Source: Pseudoxanthomonas sp. z9
GTDB lineage: Bacteria; Pseudomonadota; Gammaproteobacteria; Xanthomonadales; Xanthomonadaceae
Assembly (NCBI RefSeq): GCF_006542425.1
Contig: NZ_VFID01000016.1
Location: 1-64,000, forward strand
Direction: 5' to 3'
Length of the DNA stretch: 64,000 bases
How positions within the stretch are numbered: position 1 is the stretch's first letter; each line of letters starts with the position of its first letter. Shown in pieces: positions 9,287 through 20,089 of this stretch. Under the pieces are notes generated by a model that was not told the DNA's origin, ran no database searches, and was given only the letters and a program-made list of their open reading frames with translations. A program made the position numbers and the translations under genes.

Positions 9287-9706
9287 CAAACACTCCTCCT
9301 TGGATGCGGTTCCTGTGCCAGCGCGTCCGCGAAAGACGGCGCTGGTCGTGCATGTCGCAACGGTTCTTTCCCTGTGCAGCGTGATGACCGGCACTACTGC
9401 GATGGCAGCTGACGCGGAAACACGGTGCCTTGCGGCGACCGGTATTGGCGCTGTTGCCATGAGTGGTCGGGTCGGGAGACTGCCGGTTTCCCCTGCGCGG
9501 CAGAATCGACCGCACGCTATACCGGAAACGGCGGCGCGGACAAGAGGGGCATGGTGCCCGTGCCGGAGCAGGCGACGGACGGCACCTGCAGGGGTAGGCA
9601 AGTCGGGCTTTCCGGGCAGTCATTCCGGGCAGTCCGGCGCGGATGTGGCCGTGTGCGGTCCATCCATGCGTTGGCGCCGGTTGGAGCCAACGGAAAGGGA
9701 CGTCGC
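9287..9706. other. Divergent intergenic region (420 bp)
   Basis: It separates the leftward caspase-fold operon from the rightward hydrolase lipoprotein and must carry both promoters. I saw no unambiguous promoter, operator palindrome or small gene. Confidence 0.4.
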
Positions 9707-10864
9707 ATGCGCATCTGGGGAAAGTTGGGCGCGGTAGCGCTTGGGGTGTTGCTGCTGGTGGGTTGCCGGACGATTCCGGACCGGGAATGGTGGGGACTCA
9801 ATGAGCCGGCACCGGTGCAGACCGGGTTGCAGAGCCAGATGATGGTGTTCGAGGCGGATGATCGCGGGCAGCTCTATCAGCCTGCGCAGATGCAGAAGAT
9901 GGCGCAGTGGATGGCAGCGACGCCAACTCGCCCGGTGGTGCTGTTCGTGCACGGTTGGCACCACAATGCCTGCCGGCAGCAGGCCGGCGAGCCTGCCTGC
10001 AAGGGGGGCGGGCCTTACGACAGCAATTACCAGAAGTTCACGGCGTTCCTGGCCCGGTTGGAGAACGTTGAGAAGGCGGGACCGGTCAACGCAATCTATG
10101 TGGGATGGCGAGGCGATTCGATCGATACCTTCATCCCGTGGGAACCCAGTGATTTCCTCACCATTCGCGACCGCAAGCACGCCTCTGAGCAGGTAGGCAA
10201 GCAGGGACTGCGGGAGGTGGTCGCCTGGTTGCGGACGCAGGATCCGAAGCGCCAGGTATTCGTGATCGGCCACAGCCTGGGAGGGTCGGCGGTCCTGTGG
10301 GCAGTGAAGGAATGGATGGAGGACGCGCCGGATACGACGCTTGAATACATCATGATCAACCCTGCGGCCAGGGCGGAAGAACTGGAAAAAATCAAGGCAC
10401 GCCTGGAGGAGAAAGCGCGCTCACGCCAGGCGTTTTCCGGTAGGCAGGTGAGCATGGCGACAGCCTTGCGTGCCGCGCCCGATGGCTCGCGACGCATCAT
10501 CGTCCTGCAGTCCACCGCTGATGTTCCGGTGCGCTATCTGTTTCCGTTTGCGTTCTGGAAGCGGGCGATAGGGTTCAATCGGGATTGGGTCAGCCATTCG
10601 GTGCGCGCCTGCAGCGGTGATGCGTGCACGGTGACGGAACCGGACTGTCAACTCAGTCTGGGGGGACGCATGATGATCGAGGCGATCGGCACCGGTGAGC
10701 AGTGCCAGGAACAGGCCAGGAAGGCAGTCTGGGTGATGCAAACCGGCAAGGATGTGTCGGCCGGCCACAACGATGTTCTCAATGACGTGCAGGCTGCGGC
10801 GTTGGCCGATTGGCTTGCCCAGCGCATGGCGCAGTTCCGAGTGATGGAAGCTGACAAGCGCTGA
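9707..10864 (+). CDS. Alpha/beta-hydrolase lipoprotein (paralogue of 3458-4858)
   Basis: The start at 9707 follows GGAAAGGGA and gives a lipoprotein signal with lipobox LVGC (Cys20). The 385-residue protein has VVLFVHGWHHNAC (77-89), YVGWRGDS (131-138), the nucleophile elbow GHSLGG (Ser190) and a C-terminal SAGHND that may carry the catalytic His. Order and wording of these motifs match the hydrolase at 3458-4858, with an extra Cys-containing insertion after HGWHHN. It is transcribed away from the caspase-fold operon. A lipase or esterase role at the cell envelope is inferred. Confidence 0.8.
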   Translation: MRIWGKLGAVALGVLLLVGCRTIPDREWWGLNEPAPVQTGLQSQMMVFEADDRGQLYQPAQMQKMAQWMAATPTRPVVLFVHGWHHNACRQQAGEPACKGGGPYDSNYQKFTAFLARLENVEKAGPVNAIYVGWRGDSIDTFIPWEPSDFLTIRDRKHASEQVGKQGLREVVAWLRTQDPKRQVFVIGHSLGGSAVLWAVKEWMEDAPDTTLEYIMINPAARAEELEKIKARLEEKARSRQAFSGRQVSMATALRAAPDGSRRIIVLQSTADVPVRYLFPFAFWKRAIGFNRDWVSHSVRACSGDACTVTEPDCQLSLGGRMMIEAIGTGEQCQEQARKAVWVMQTGKDVSAGHNDVLNDVQAAALADWLAQRMAQFRVMEADKR

Positions 10865-10990
10865 GGCGGGGTGGGCCTTGGCCCACCATCGCGGTGCCGG
10901 GCGGCCGATGCTCCTGTCGTTCGCTTGAACGCCACCCCGGGGCCATCGACGTGCAGGCATGGCAATGGTGGGCCGAGACCCACCAGTTGA

Positions 10991-11497
10991 TCAGGACGCC
11001 TTTTTGCGGGTACGCGCCGCCTTCTTCGCGGCGGCCGAGCGCTTGGCGGGGCCCTTGGTGCGGGCGGCTTTCCTTGCCGCGGCGGAACGGTCGGCGGCGG
11101 TGCGCTTGCTGGCCGCCTTCTTGGCCTGTTTGGACAGGGCGGTGTGGCTGACGGCCTTCTTTGCGACCTTCTTGCTGGCAGTCTTCAGTGCCTTCCTGGC
11201 GCCGGCCGAGCGCTTGGCGGCGGGGCGCTTTGTAGCGGTTTTCCTGCTCTTGGCGATGTCCTTGCGGGCTTTCTTCTTGATCGCCGGCGAGGCGGTGTCG
11301 CCGGGTTCGACGTCGATGCCGGCGCGGCGGGCCTTGGACAGGCCGATGGCGATGGCCTGCTGGGTGTTCTGGACACCGTGCTTGCCTTCCCGGACGTGTT
11401 CGATTTCCTCGCGGACGAATTCGCCGGCCTGGGTACTGGCCGACTTTCCTTCGCGCTTGTCGCGTTCGACGGCGCGGCGGGTCTTTGCTTCCGGCAT
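10991..11497 (-). CDS. DUF6496-type protein with lysine/alanine-rich tail
   Basis: The start at 11497 is preceded by AAGGAG. Residues 1-70 form a compact acidic/basic region (SASTQAGEFVREEIEHVREG, NTQQAIAIGLSKARRAG) typical of DUF6496. The remaining ~100 residues are Lys/Ala/Arg repeats (AKKAA, TKRPAAKRSAGARKALK), resembling histone H1-like tails. Nucleic-acid binding is likely from composition but not proven. An upstream in-frame ATG at 11620 lacks a ribosome site and overlaps the promoter side, so it was rejected. 168 residues. Confidence 0.8.
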   Translation of the reverse strand: MPEAKTRRAVERDKREGKSASTQAGEFVREEIEHVREGKHGVQNTQQAIAIGLSKARRAGIDVEPGDTASPAIKKKARKDIAKSRKTATKRPAAKRSAGARKALKTASKKVAKKAVSHTALSKQAKKAASKRTAADRSAAARKAARTKGPAKRSAAAKKAARTRKKAS

Positions 11498-11664
11498 GGC
11501 GGCGTCTCCTTCGGACAACGTGCCTGTGTTAGTCCCGTGCGCGTGAACAGGCGGCGAAGGATGCGCGCTGGCGGGCACGACTATCACGGCGATAACGCTT
11601 GCTTGACGGCGGCGTGACATTCGCGGGACTAGCGTGAAGCCACCTGTTTCGAGGGAGTATCGTC

Positions 11665-12156
11665 ATGCATACGCCACAGGAACTCGAAAAGAAATTCTGG
11701 AAGCTGCTGAAGTCCGACATGGTCGTGATGATTGGCCTGGAGGGGGCCGAGGATGGTCATACCCGGCCGATGACGGCGCAGATGGAGGACGAGGGGCACG
11801 GCCCCATCTGGTTCTTCACCACCACCGACAATCGCCTGGCACAGCGCGTGGGCACGCCGCAGCGTGCCATCGCCACGTTCTGCGCGAAGGGTCATGACTT
11901 GTTCGCCAGCGTCAACGGGATGCTGGTGGAGCATACGGATCGCGAGGTGGTCGACCGGTTGTGGAATCCCTATTTGGCCGCCTGGTACGAAGGCGGGATG
12001 GAGGATCCACGATTGGCCCTGCTGCGCTTCGATGCCGAGCACGCGGAAATCTGGTTGAACGAGAACCCGATGCTGGCCGGGGTGAAGCTGATGCTGGGCA
12101 TGGATCCGAAGAAGCATTACCGCGATCGCGTGGCTGAGGTGAATCTGCGGCATTGA
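11665..12156 (+). CDS. Pyridoxamine 5'-phosphate oxidase-family (general stress type) protein
   Basis: The 163-residue protein resembles general stress protein 26-like flavin-binding split-barrel proteins: KFWKLLKSDMVVMIGLEG, RPMTAQME, PIWFFTTTDN, FCAKGHDLFASVNGMLVE and RLWNPYLAAWYEGGMEDPRL in that order. These bind FMN/FAD or related cofactors; true pyridoxamine-phosphate oxidase activity is not implied. GAGGGAG lies upstream of the ATG. A TTGACG at 11603 could be part of its promoter, without a good -10. Confidence 0.85.
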   Translation: MHTPQELEKKFWKLLKSDMVVMIGLEGAEDGHTRPMTAQMEDEGHGPIWFFTTTDNRLAQRVGTPQRAIATFCAKGHDLFASVNGMLVEHTDREVVDRLWNPYLAAWYEGGMEDPRLALLRFDAEHAEIWLNENPMLAGVKLMLGMDPKKHYRDRVAEVNLRH

Positions 12157-12195
12157 GGGGTTGGAGTGAGGCTGTCATAGCGGATGCTGGACGGT

Positions 12196-12246
12196 TTGCC
12201 CCCATCCGCCCTTCGGGCACCTTCCCCCGCGCGCGGGGGAAGGGAG
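12196..12246. repeat. Intergenic repeat, family C (CATCCGCCCTTCGGGCACC type)
   Basis: Two nested hairpins: GCCCTTCGGGC and CTTCCCCCGCGCGCGGGGGAAG. A near-identical copy lies at 13873-13924 and related ones at 47116-47417. It lies just upstream of the cupin gene. Confidence 0.75.
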
Positions 12247-12282
12247 CTTCACGGTCGTCAGGACAAGGTCATTGGAACCGGT

Positions 12283-12624
12283 ATGCAATACAAACACCTG
12301 CGTTTCGGACAAGGCTTTCGCACCGCGTTCGCGGTGCGGGAGGTGCAGGCGGCGGAGATGGTGATCGCGCCGGGCGAGGCCGAGGGCGGGCCGGACAACC
12401 GGCATCGCGGCGCGGACCAATGGTTGTATGTGGTGTCGGGGACCGGCGTGGCGACCATCGAAGGCGAGCGGCAGACGTTGCGCGCGGGTAGCCTGCTGGT
12501 AATCGAACACGGCGAGCGCCACGAGATCCGCAATACCGGGCGGACCTTCCTGAAGACGCTCAACTTCTATTACCCACCGGCCTACGACCAGGACGAGGAG
12601 ACCCTGCCGGCGGGCGAGGGCTGA
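12283..12624 (+). CDS. Cupin-domain protein
   Basis: A 113-residue single-cupin protein. Motif 1 is imperfect (PDNRHRGADQWLYVVSGTG, a G.H.H.E-like element), and motif 2 is AGSLLVIEHGERHEIRNTG, giving metal ligands of His/Glu type. Small cupins of this form bind a metal and act as sensors or isomerases; the substrate is unknown. The frame is open 33 codons further upstream, but that part lies in repeat DNA, so the ATG at 12283 is preferred. Confidence 0.8.
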   Translation: MQYKHLRFGQGFRTAFAVREVQAAEMVIAPGEAEGGPDNRHRGADQWLYVVSGTGVATIEGERQTLRAGSLLVIEHGERHEIRNTGRTFLKTLNFYYPPAYDQDEETLPAGEG

Positions 12625-12800
12625 TGGAATTGGGCGGGCCGGCCCATGTGGCTGAATACGGGGAGCCGGATATTCAGTTCCGGCTTCACCCGCCCGAACG
12701 GTGAATGACCACGGCGCGCGCGGCCTGTCCGATCCGTCTTGCCCGCCGCGTGAGGGAAACCAACGGCGCGGAGAGGGGGCTTTGCGGCGGTGAACCCCTT

Positions 12801-13121
12801 ATGTCGGAAGTCGATTGCATGCTGTTGTCAGACACCCAGATCCATACCCACCTGTGCCGGCTGGAAGCCACCGATGCGCGCGCCATCGGCCAGCTGGAAG
12901 CGTTGACCGTCTGGATGGCGGCGCTGGTGCAGACCCATCCGGACGGCGAGCGCTTGCGCGCGGTCGCGCAGAAGCTGGCCGCGCGCGGTTCGCTGCGGGC
13001 CGTTGCCGGCTACCAGGAGGAAGCGGCGGCCTATGACGCCACGTTCTGCCAGTTGATGGCATTGAGCGACGGGACCCGTCCGGCGATTCCCGTGCCTGCT
13101 ACGCCGCCGCCACGCGTTTGA
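12801..13121 (+). CDS. Small protein of unknown function
   Basis: About 106 residues, helical, with acidic and basic stretches (QIHTHLCRLEATDARAIGQL, AVAQKLAARGSLRAVAGYQ). No domain recognised. The start is uncertain: ATG at 12801 or 12819; only a purine-rich GGAGAGGGGG lies ~30 bases upstream. It is followed closely by the GNAT gene. Codon use fits the genome. Confidence 0.55.
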   Translation: MSEVDCMLLSDTQIHTHLCRLEATDARAIGQLEALTVWMAALVQTHPDGERLRAVAQKLAARGSLRAVAGYQEEAAAYDATFCQLMALSDGTRPAIPVPATPPPRV

Positions 13122-13168
13122 TGCGGGACTGGGATAGAGTCCGCCCTCCCGTCCCGTCTCTTTCGCCC

Positions 13169-13642
13169 ATGTCCGAAGTTTCGCTGGTCCCGATGAGCGA
13201 GCGTGCGTTCCGCACGTTCCTGCATGTCGCAGTGGAAAATTACGCCGCGGAGAATGTCTCTGCCGGACGCTGGCCCGCCGAAGGTGCGCGTGAGCGTTCG
13301 CAGGAAGCCTTCGCGCAATTGCTGCCGCAGGGAGCGGCCACGCCGGATCACTGTCTGTTCGAGATCGTTGCCGGCGAGGAAGGCACGGTGGGATCGCTGT
13401 GGTACGGCGTATACACCGAAGGCGAGCAGCGCCAGGTGCATGTCTATGACGTGCTTGTGCATCCGGCGCATCGCCGTCGTGGCTATGCGGTTGCCGCATT
13501 CGCGGCGATGGAGGCGCAGGTGCGTGCGCAGGGGATCGATCGGATTGGCTTGCATGTGTTTGCGCACAACGCGGGTGCGCAGGCGCTGTATGCGCGGCTG
13601 GGGTATTTGACGGTGAGTCATAACCTCGTCAAGCAGCTTTAG
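13169..13642 (+). CDS. GNAT-family N-acetyltransferase
   Basis: The 157-residue protein has a GNAT core: VHVYDVLVHPAHRRRGYAVA is beta4 plus the acetyl-CoA pyrophosphate loop (motif A, R/Q-x-x-G-x-A/G), followed by GLHVFAHNAGAQALYARLGY (motif B, the ALY.K.GF element). The acceptor substrate is unknown. The ATG at 13169 avoids a long leader through the preceding spacer. Confidence 0.88.
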   Translation: MSEVSLVPMSERAFRTFLHVAVENYAAENVSAGRWPAEGARERSQEAFAQLLPQGAATPDHCLFEIVAGEEGTVGSLWYGVYTEGEQRQVHVYDVLVHPAHRRRGYAVAAFAAMEAQVRAQGIDRIGLHVFAHNAGAQALYARLGYLTVSHNLVKQL

Positions 13643-13710
13643 GGGTTGCTTCCCGCTGACTTTGAGCAGCTTCCCTCGTTGGCAGGAGGGACGTGGGTGT
13701 TGGAAAGCAG

Positions 13711-13839
13711 AAGCAAATCCCCCTCGGTCCCCCTTCTTCGAAGGGGGAGGAAAGGCGGCGACCGGTGCGCTTGAAAAGCCCCCTTTGAAAAAGGGGGCGG
13801 GCACCCGCGAAGCGGGTGACGGGGGATTTGCTTTTGGCG
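13711..13839. repeat. Intergenic repeats, family B (CCCCCTCGGTCCCCCTTC type), two copies
   Basis: Two inverted elements: one around AAATCCCCCTCGGTCCCCC and TTCGAAGGGGGA (13711-13752), and a second with AAGCCCCCTTTGAAAAAGGG and GGCACCCGCGAAGCGGGTGA (13773-13839). The same family occurs at 45476, 50375, 50607 and 50840. Confidence 0.7.
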
Positions 13840-13872
13840 CGGAGAGAAATCTGAGAGATGAAGGCATACGAA

Positions 13873-13924
13873 CTTGCCCCCATCCGCCCTTCGGGCACCT
13901 TCCCCCGCGAGCGGGGGAAGGGGG
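13873..13924. repeat. Intergenic repeat, family C
   Basis: Almost identical to 12196-12246 (CATCCGCCCTTCGGGCACCT, then CCCCCGCGAGCGGGGG). It sits between the GNAT gene and the gcvP terminator. Confidence 0.75.
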
Positions 13925-13947
13925 CGTTGCAGCGTGCGAGTACTCCC

Positions 13948-13979
13948 AAAAAAAGCCCCGCATCGCGGGGCTTTTTTTC
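13948..13979. terminator. Bidirectional rho-independent terminator
   Basis: An A7 tract, then AGCCCCGC / GCGGGGCT stem with a small loop and a T7 tract. Runs of A and T on both sides let it serve the leftward gcvP gene (stop at 13980) and rightward transcripts. Confidence 0.85.
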
Positions 13980-16898
<2,919 letters not shown>

Positions 16899-16956
16899 GG
16901 GCAGGGGCATCCGGAAAAGGCATGAAGCCGGGCGTGCGAAGTGCGCACGTGGGTGC

Positions 16957-17140
16957 CCCTCTGTCCTTTTGCCTGAGAGTTTGGAAGCGCCGCGGACGAG
17001 GTCGCGGTGGTGCTTCGTGCCCCTTCGGCGCCGGCGCGTGGCCGATCTCTCCAGAGTGTTTGCAGCGGCGGTGGTATCGGGCCTGAGCGATTACGGGCGT
17101 TTGCGCCTTCGGCAGCGGGTTTCCCCGCTTCTCCCACCTG
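16957..17140 (-). promoter_or_regulatory. Tandem glycine riboswitch upstream of gcvP
   Basis: Read leftward, aptamer 1 (about 17138-17070) has GGTGGGAGAAGCGGGG, CTGCCGAAGGCGCAA and AATCGCTCAGGC. Aptamer 2 (about 17056-16957) has CACTCTGGAGAGATCGGC, GCGCCGAAGGGGCACGAAGC and AAACTCTCAGGCAAAAGGAC. GAGA, CCGAAGG and CTCAGGC(AAAAGGACAGAG) are the conserved glycine-binding core elements. The two aptamers are joined by a short linker as in cooperative tandem switches. It ends ~58 bp before the gcvP ATG. It normally turns on glycine cleavage when glycine is high; the expression platform was not resolved. Confidence 0.93.
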
Positions 17141-17155
17141 GGTGTTGCGGCGCGG

Positions 17156-17161
17156 ATTATA
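17156..17161 (-). promoter_or_regulatory. -10 box of the gcvP riboswitch transcript
   Basis: A perfect TATAAT on the minus strand, placing transcription start near 17149, just before aptamer 1. No good -35 hexamer is visible 16-18 bp upstream. Confidence 0.6.
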
Positions 17162-17231
17162 GCCTGCGGCCGCCCGCACCGTCCCGGTTGGCCTTACCAT
17201 GTCCGGCCCCCCGCGCCGGCCATCCCTGTTC

Positions 17232-17696
17232 ATGAATGCGCCCCCTTTCCGACTCCTGCGCCTGGACCACATCGTCCTGCGCGTCCGCGACCTGGCGGCC
17301 ATGCGCGCCTTTTATTGCGGGGTGCTGGGCTGTGCGGTGGAGCGGGACCGGCCGGAGCTGGGCCTGCTGCAACTGCGGGCCGGCGAGTCGCTGATCGACC
17401 TGGTCCCGGTGGACGGCAAGCTGGGCCGGCTGGGCGGGGCCGCGCCGGGGCCCGAAGGCCACAACGTCGACCACCTGTGCCTGCGGGTGGAACCGTTCGA
17501 CCGCGAGGCGCTGGCGGCGTACCTGGAAGCGGCCGGGGCGACCCTGGCCGAATTCGGTGAGCGCTACGGCGCCGACGGCATGGGGCCGTCCCAGTACCTG
17601 CGGGACCCGGAAGGCAACACGGTCGAGTTGAAAGGCCCGCCGACCTCGCCGCCGGTGAATGCCGTTGCCAGCCCGGCGACCGGGAGCGCCGCATGA
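17232..17696 (+). CDS. VOC-family (glyoxalase/dioxygenase superfamily) protein
   Basis: The 154-residue protein shows the paired beta-alpha-beta-beta-beta VOC layout: LLRLDHIVLRVRDLAAMRAF at the N-terminus (first metal ligand His), VDHLCLRVEP in the middle, and GMGPSQYLRDPEGNTVELKG (final Glu) at the end. The residues fit a metal-binding lyase or dioxygenase; the substrate is unknown. Its stop overlaps the transporter start by 4 bp (ATGA), so the two are translated together. The upstream TTG/GTG-type extension to 17199 was not used. Confidence 0.85.
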   Translation: MNAPPFRLLRLDHIVLRVRDLAAMRAFYCGVLGCAVERDRPELGLLQLRAGESLIDLVPVDGKLGRLGGAAPGPEGHNVDHLCLRVEPFDREALAAYLEAAGATLAEFGERYGADGMGPSQYLRDPEGNTVELKGPPTSPPVNAVASPATGSAA

Positions 17697-18949
17697 CCGG
17701 CGTCCGCAAGCTGCCGTCCAACCGCCGCCTGGCCCTGTTGCTGGGCGGGCTGGCGATGTTCGGCCCCTTCTCGATCGACACCATCTTCCCCGCGTTCAAC
17801 GCAATGGGCGCGCAGCTGGGCGCGGACAAGCTGGCGATGCAGCAGGTCATCAGCGTCTACCTGCTGACCTACGCGCTGATGAGCCTGGTGCATGGCCCGC
17901 TATCGGATGCGTTCGGCCGGCGCAAGGTGATCCTGGGCGGGCTGTTCCTGTTCCTGCTGGCGTCGATTGGCTGCGCGCTGTCGCGCGACATGACCACGCT
18001 GCTGCTGTTCCGCGCGCTGCAGGGTTTCTCGGCCGGCGTGGGCTTCATCGTGGGCCGCGCGGTGATCCGCGACGTGCTGCACGGCGACGACGCGCAGCGG
18101 CTGATGAGCCAGGTGTCGATGATCTTCGGCATCGCCCCGGCGATCGCGCCGATCATCGGCGGCTGGATCCTGGGCTGGAGCGCGTGGCCGGTGATCTTCT
18201 GGTTCCTGGCCGGATTCTCGCTGCTGCTGTTGCTGACCGTCGGCCTGTGGCTGCCGGAAACCCATCCGCCGGAAGTGCGGGTGAGGGTCTCGCCCAAGCA
18301 CCTGTTGCGTGACTACTTCGCCATCGCCTTGAACCCGCGCTTCCAGCGGCTGGCGCTGGCCGGCTCCTTGAGCTTCGGCGGCATCTTCCTGTACATCGCC
18401 TCGGCGCCGATTTTCGTGATGGACCGGCTGGGCTTGAACGAGCAGCAGTTTGCCTGGTTGTTCCTGCCCACCATCGGCGGCATGACCCTGGGTGCGTTCG
18501 TGTCCGGCCGCGCCGCCGGCCGCATCAGCGGCACCCAACTGACCCGCATCGGCTTTGCCTGCATGGGCGTGTCGACGCTCGCCAACCTTACCTACAACGC
18601 GTGGGTGGGCGATGCCATCACCATCCCGTGGGCGGTGCTGCCGATGTGCCTGTCGGCGTTCGGCGTGGCGCTGATCTTCCCCATCCTCACCCTGGCCATC
18701 CTCGACATGTATCCGCGCCAGCGCGGCGCGGCCTCGTCGCTGCAGGCTTTCAGCAACCTGTTCATCAACACGATCATCGCCGGCGTGGTTTCGGCGCTGT
18801 TGAGCAGGCACGGGTTGTGGCTGGCGCTGGGCGCGGGCGTGCTGACCCTGGGCGGCTGGGCGATGTGGCGCTGGGAGGCGCAGGTGAGCCGGCGCGCCGA
18901 AGCCTGCCCGAAGGAACCCGCCGCGCTGGAACCCACCGATCAAATCTGA
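17693..18949 (+). CDS. Bcr/CflA-family multidrug efflux MFS transporter
   Basis: This 418-residue protein has about 12 transmembrane segments. Diagnostic Bcr/CflA motifs are GGLAMFGPFSIDTIFPAF near the start, HGPLSDAFGRRKVILGGL (loop 2-3, MFS motif A) and FRALQGFSAGVGFIVGRAVI. Such pumps export drugs, cysteine or siderophores with proton antiport. It overlaps the VOC gene by 4 bp, so the substrate may relate to that enzyme (inference). Confidence 0.92.
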   Translation: MTGVRKLPSNRRLALLLGGLAMFGPFSIDTIFPAFNAMGAQLGADKLAMQQVISVYLLTYALMSLVHGPLSDAFGRRKVILGGLFLFLLASIGCALSRDMTTLLLFRALQGFSAGVGFIVGRAVIRDVLHGDDAQRLMSQVSMIFGIAPAIAPIIGGWILGWSAWPVIFWFLAGFSLLLLLTVGLWLPETHPPEVRVRVSPKHLLRDYFAIALNPRFQRLALAGSLSFGGIFLYIASAPIFVMDRLGLNEQQFAWLFLPTIGGMTLGAFVSGRAAGRISGTQLTRIGFACMGVSTLANLTYNAWVGDAITIPWAVLPMCLSAFGVALIFPILTLAILDMYPRQRGAASSLQAFSNLFINTIIAGVVSALLSRHGLWLALGAGVLTLGGWAMWRWEAQVSRRAEACPKEPAALEPTDQI

Positions 18950-18970
18950 GCTTCAACCAAGGAACCCCCG

Positions 18971-19399
18971 ATGTCCACGAATTCAAAGGCCCGCCGCGAC
19001 GCCAAGAAGCGCAAGGTGATCAAGGCGCGCAACCTGGCCCGCGCCAATGCCCCGGCGATCGAACCACACGCCGAGCTGCGCAATCCGCAGGGTGACCTGC
19101 TGGCCGGCATCGTGCGCCAGGCCGGCGTGTGGGTGCTGGGCATGGATGGTCGCATCGCCGGCAGTTCCGACAGCGCCGCCGAAGTGCTGGCGATGATCAA
19201 GCGCGCCGCCGCCCTGCACGAGGCCAACGGCCAGCCGGTGCGGCTGGTCTACTCGGATGAACTGCGCGACACCGCCGTCATCGAAGCCGCCGCCCAGGGC
19301 ATGAGCCTGGAGGACTTCGAGAAGAAGCTGGAAGCCGAGATGAGTGCCGGCGCCGAAGACGCCGATTCCGAACCGGACGCCGCCCCCACCCAGCATTGA
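18971..19399 (+). CDS. Conserved protein of unknown function
   Basis: The 142-residue protein starts with a strongly basic segment (SKARRDAKKRKVIKARNLAR) and ends in an acidic tail (EMSAGAEDADSEPDA). The middle resembles an alpha/beta small domain (NPQGDLLAGIVRQAGVWVLG). No family recognised. It follows the exporter by 21 bp with AAGGAA upstream and may be the last gene of that operon. Confidence 0.7.
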   Translation: MSTNSKARRDAKKRKVIKARNLARANAPAIEPHAELRNPQGDLLAGIVRQAGVWVLGMDGRIAGSSDSAAEVLAMIKRAAALHEANGQPVRLVYSDELRDTAVIEAAAQGMSLEDFEKKLEAEMSAGAEDADSEPDAAPTQH

Positions 19400-19406
19400 A
19401 TAGCGT

Positions 19407-19480
19407 CCTTGTAGGAGCGACGTCAGTCGCGACCGGGATGATCCGGATGCTTTCATCGCGACTGATGTCGCTCCCACAAG
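19407..19480. repeat. REP-like inverted pair, family A (GAGCGACGTCAGTCGCGA)
   Basis: CTTGTAGGAGCGACGTCAGT and its inverted partner ATCGCGACTGATGTCGCTCC face each other with a ~15-bp spacer. The right arm reaches into the 3' end of the metal-dependent hydrolase gene (stop at 19453), so the repeat encodes that protein's C-terminus. Confidence 0.85.
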
Positions 19481-19992
19481 AAGCGTGGTGCAGCTAAGGT
19501 CGCCATCAGCAACAGCGCCGGCATGCCAATCCAGCGGGCTTCCGACCACAATACCTCCACGCCGCGCGCGCTGAAGAACCGGTGCGCGAACGGCGATACC
19601 TCGATGACCTGCCACGGCGCGAAGAAACGCTGCTCCGACCACGGCCACAACAGCGCCACGCCCAGGCCGCCGTTGGTCAGCATGTCCAGCAGTGGATGCG
19701 AGAGCCCCGAGCAGGCGACGAACAGGAACGCCGTCCAAGCCCGCGCACGCAACGGACTACGACACAGCGCTGCCAACACACCGAGTAGTAGTGCGAACAC
19801 CACGGAATGGCTGGCGCCGCGATGCCCCAGCGCATCGGCGTAGGCGATGCCGAACTTGAATGCCACCACGTCCGCATCCGGCAGCATCGCAGCCGCTGCG
19901 CCTGCCATCAGCAGGCGTGGAGGAATCCGACGGCTTCCCAGCCCGAGACCGATGGCGATGGGAACCAGGGCGTGCGCGAAGACGGTGGGCAT
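19453..19992 (-). CDS. Membrane-bound metal-dependent hydrolase (YbcI/DUF457 family)
   Basis: The 179-residue protein begins MPTVFAHALVPIAIGLGLGS, which is the usual start of this family, and has the conserved His pattern: FAH (5-7), LPDADVVAF, GHRGASHS and SHPLLDMLTNGG. Four or more transmembrane segments are visible. GGAG lies 7 bases before the ATG at 19992. The last residues, FLWERHQSR, are encoded by a REP-like element (family A), so the original C-terminus was probably replaced or extended. Activity and substrate are unknown. Confidence 0.85.
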   Translation of the reverse strand: MPTVFAHALVPIAIGLGLGSRRIPPRLLMAGAAAAMLPDADVVAFKFGIAYADALGHRGASHSVVFALLLGVLAALCRSPLRARAWTAFLFVACSGLSHPLLDMLTNGGLGVALLWPWSEQRFFAPWQVIEVSPFAHRFFSARGVEVLWSEARWIGMPALLLMATLAAPRFLWERHQSR

Positions 19993-20061
19993 CTGGAACT
20001 CCGGCATGGACGAGAGGTGCCCACCATCGCCGTTGCATTTGAAGTGACGGTGAAGCCCGGG

Positions 20062-20089
20062 CCGTAGAGCGGAGCTTGCCCCGCTGACG
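20062..20089. repeat. Short palindromic repeat, family D (GTAGAGCGGAGC type)
   Basis: CGTAGAGCGGAGCTTGCCCC, followed by GCTGACG, forms a hairpin (AGCGG...CCGCT). Related sequence occurs as an inverted pair at 33260-33336. It lies between the membrane hydrolase and the lysyl-endopeptidase-like gene. Confidence 0.6.
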
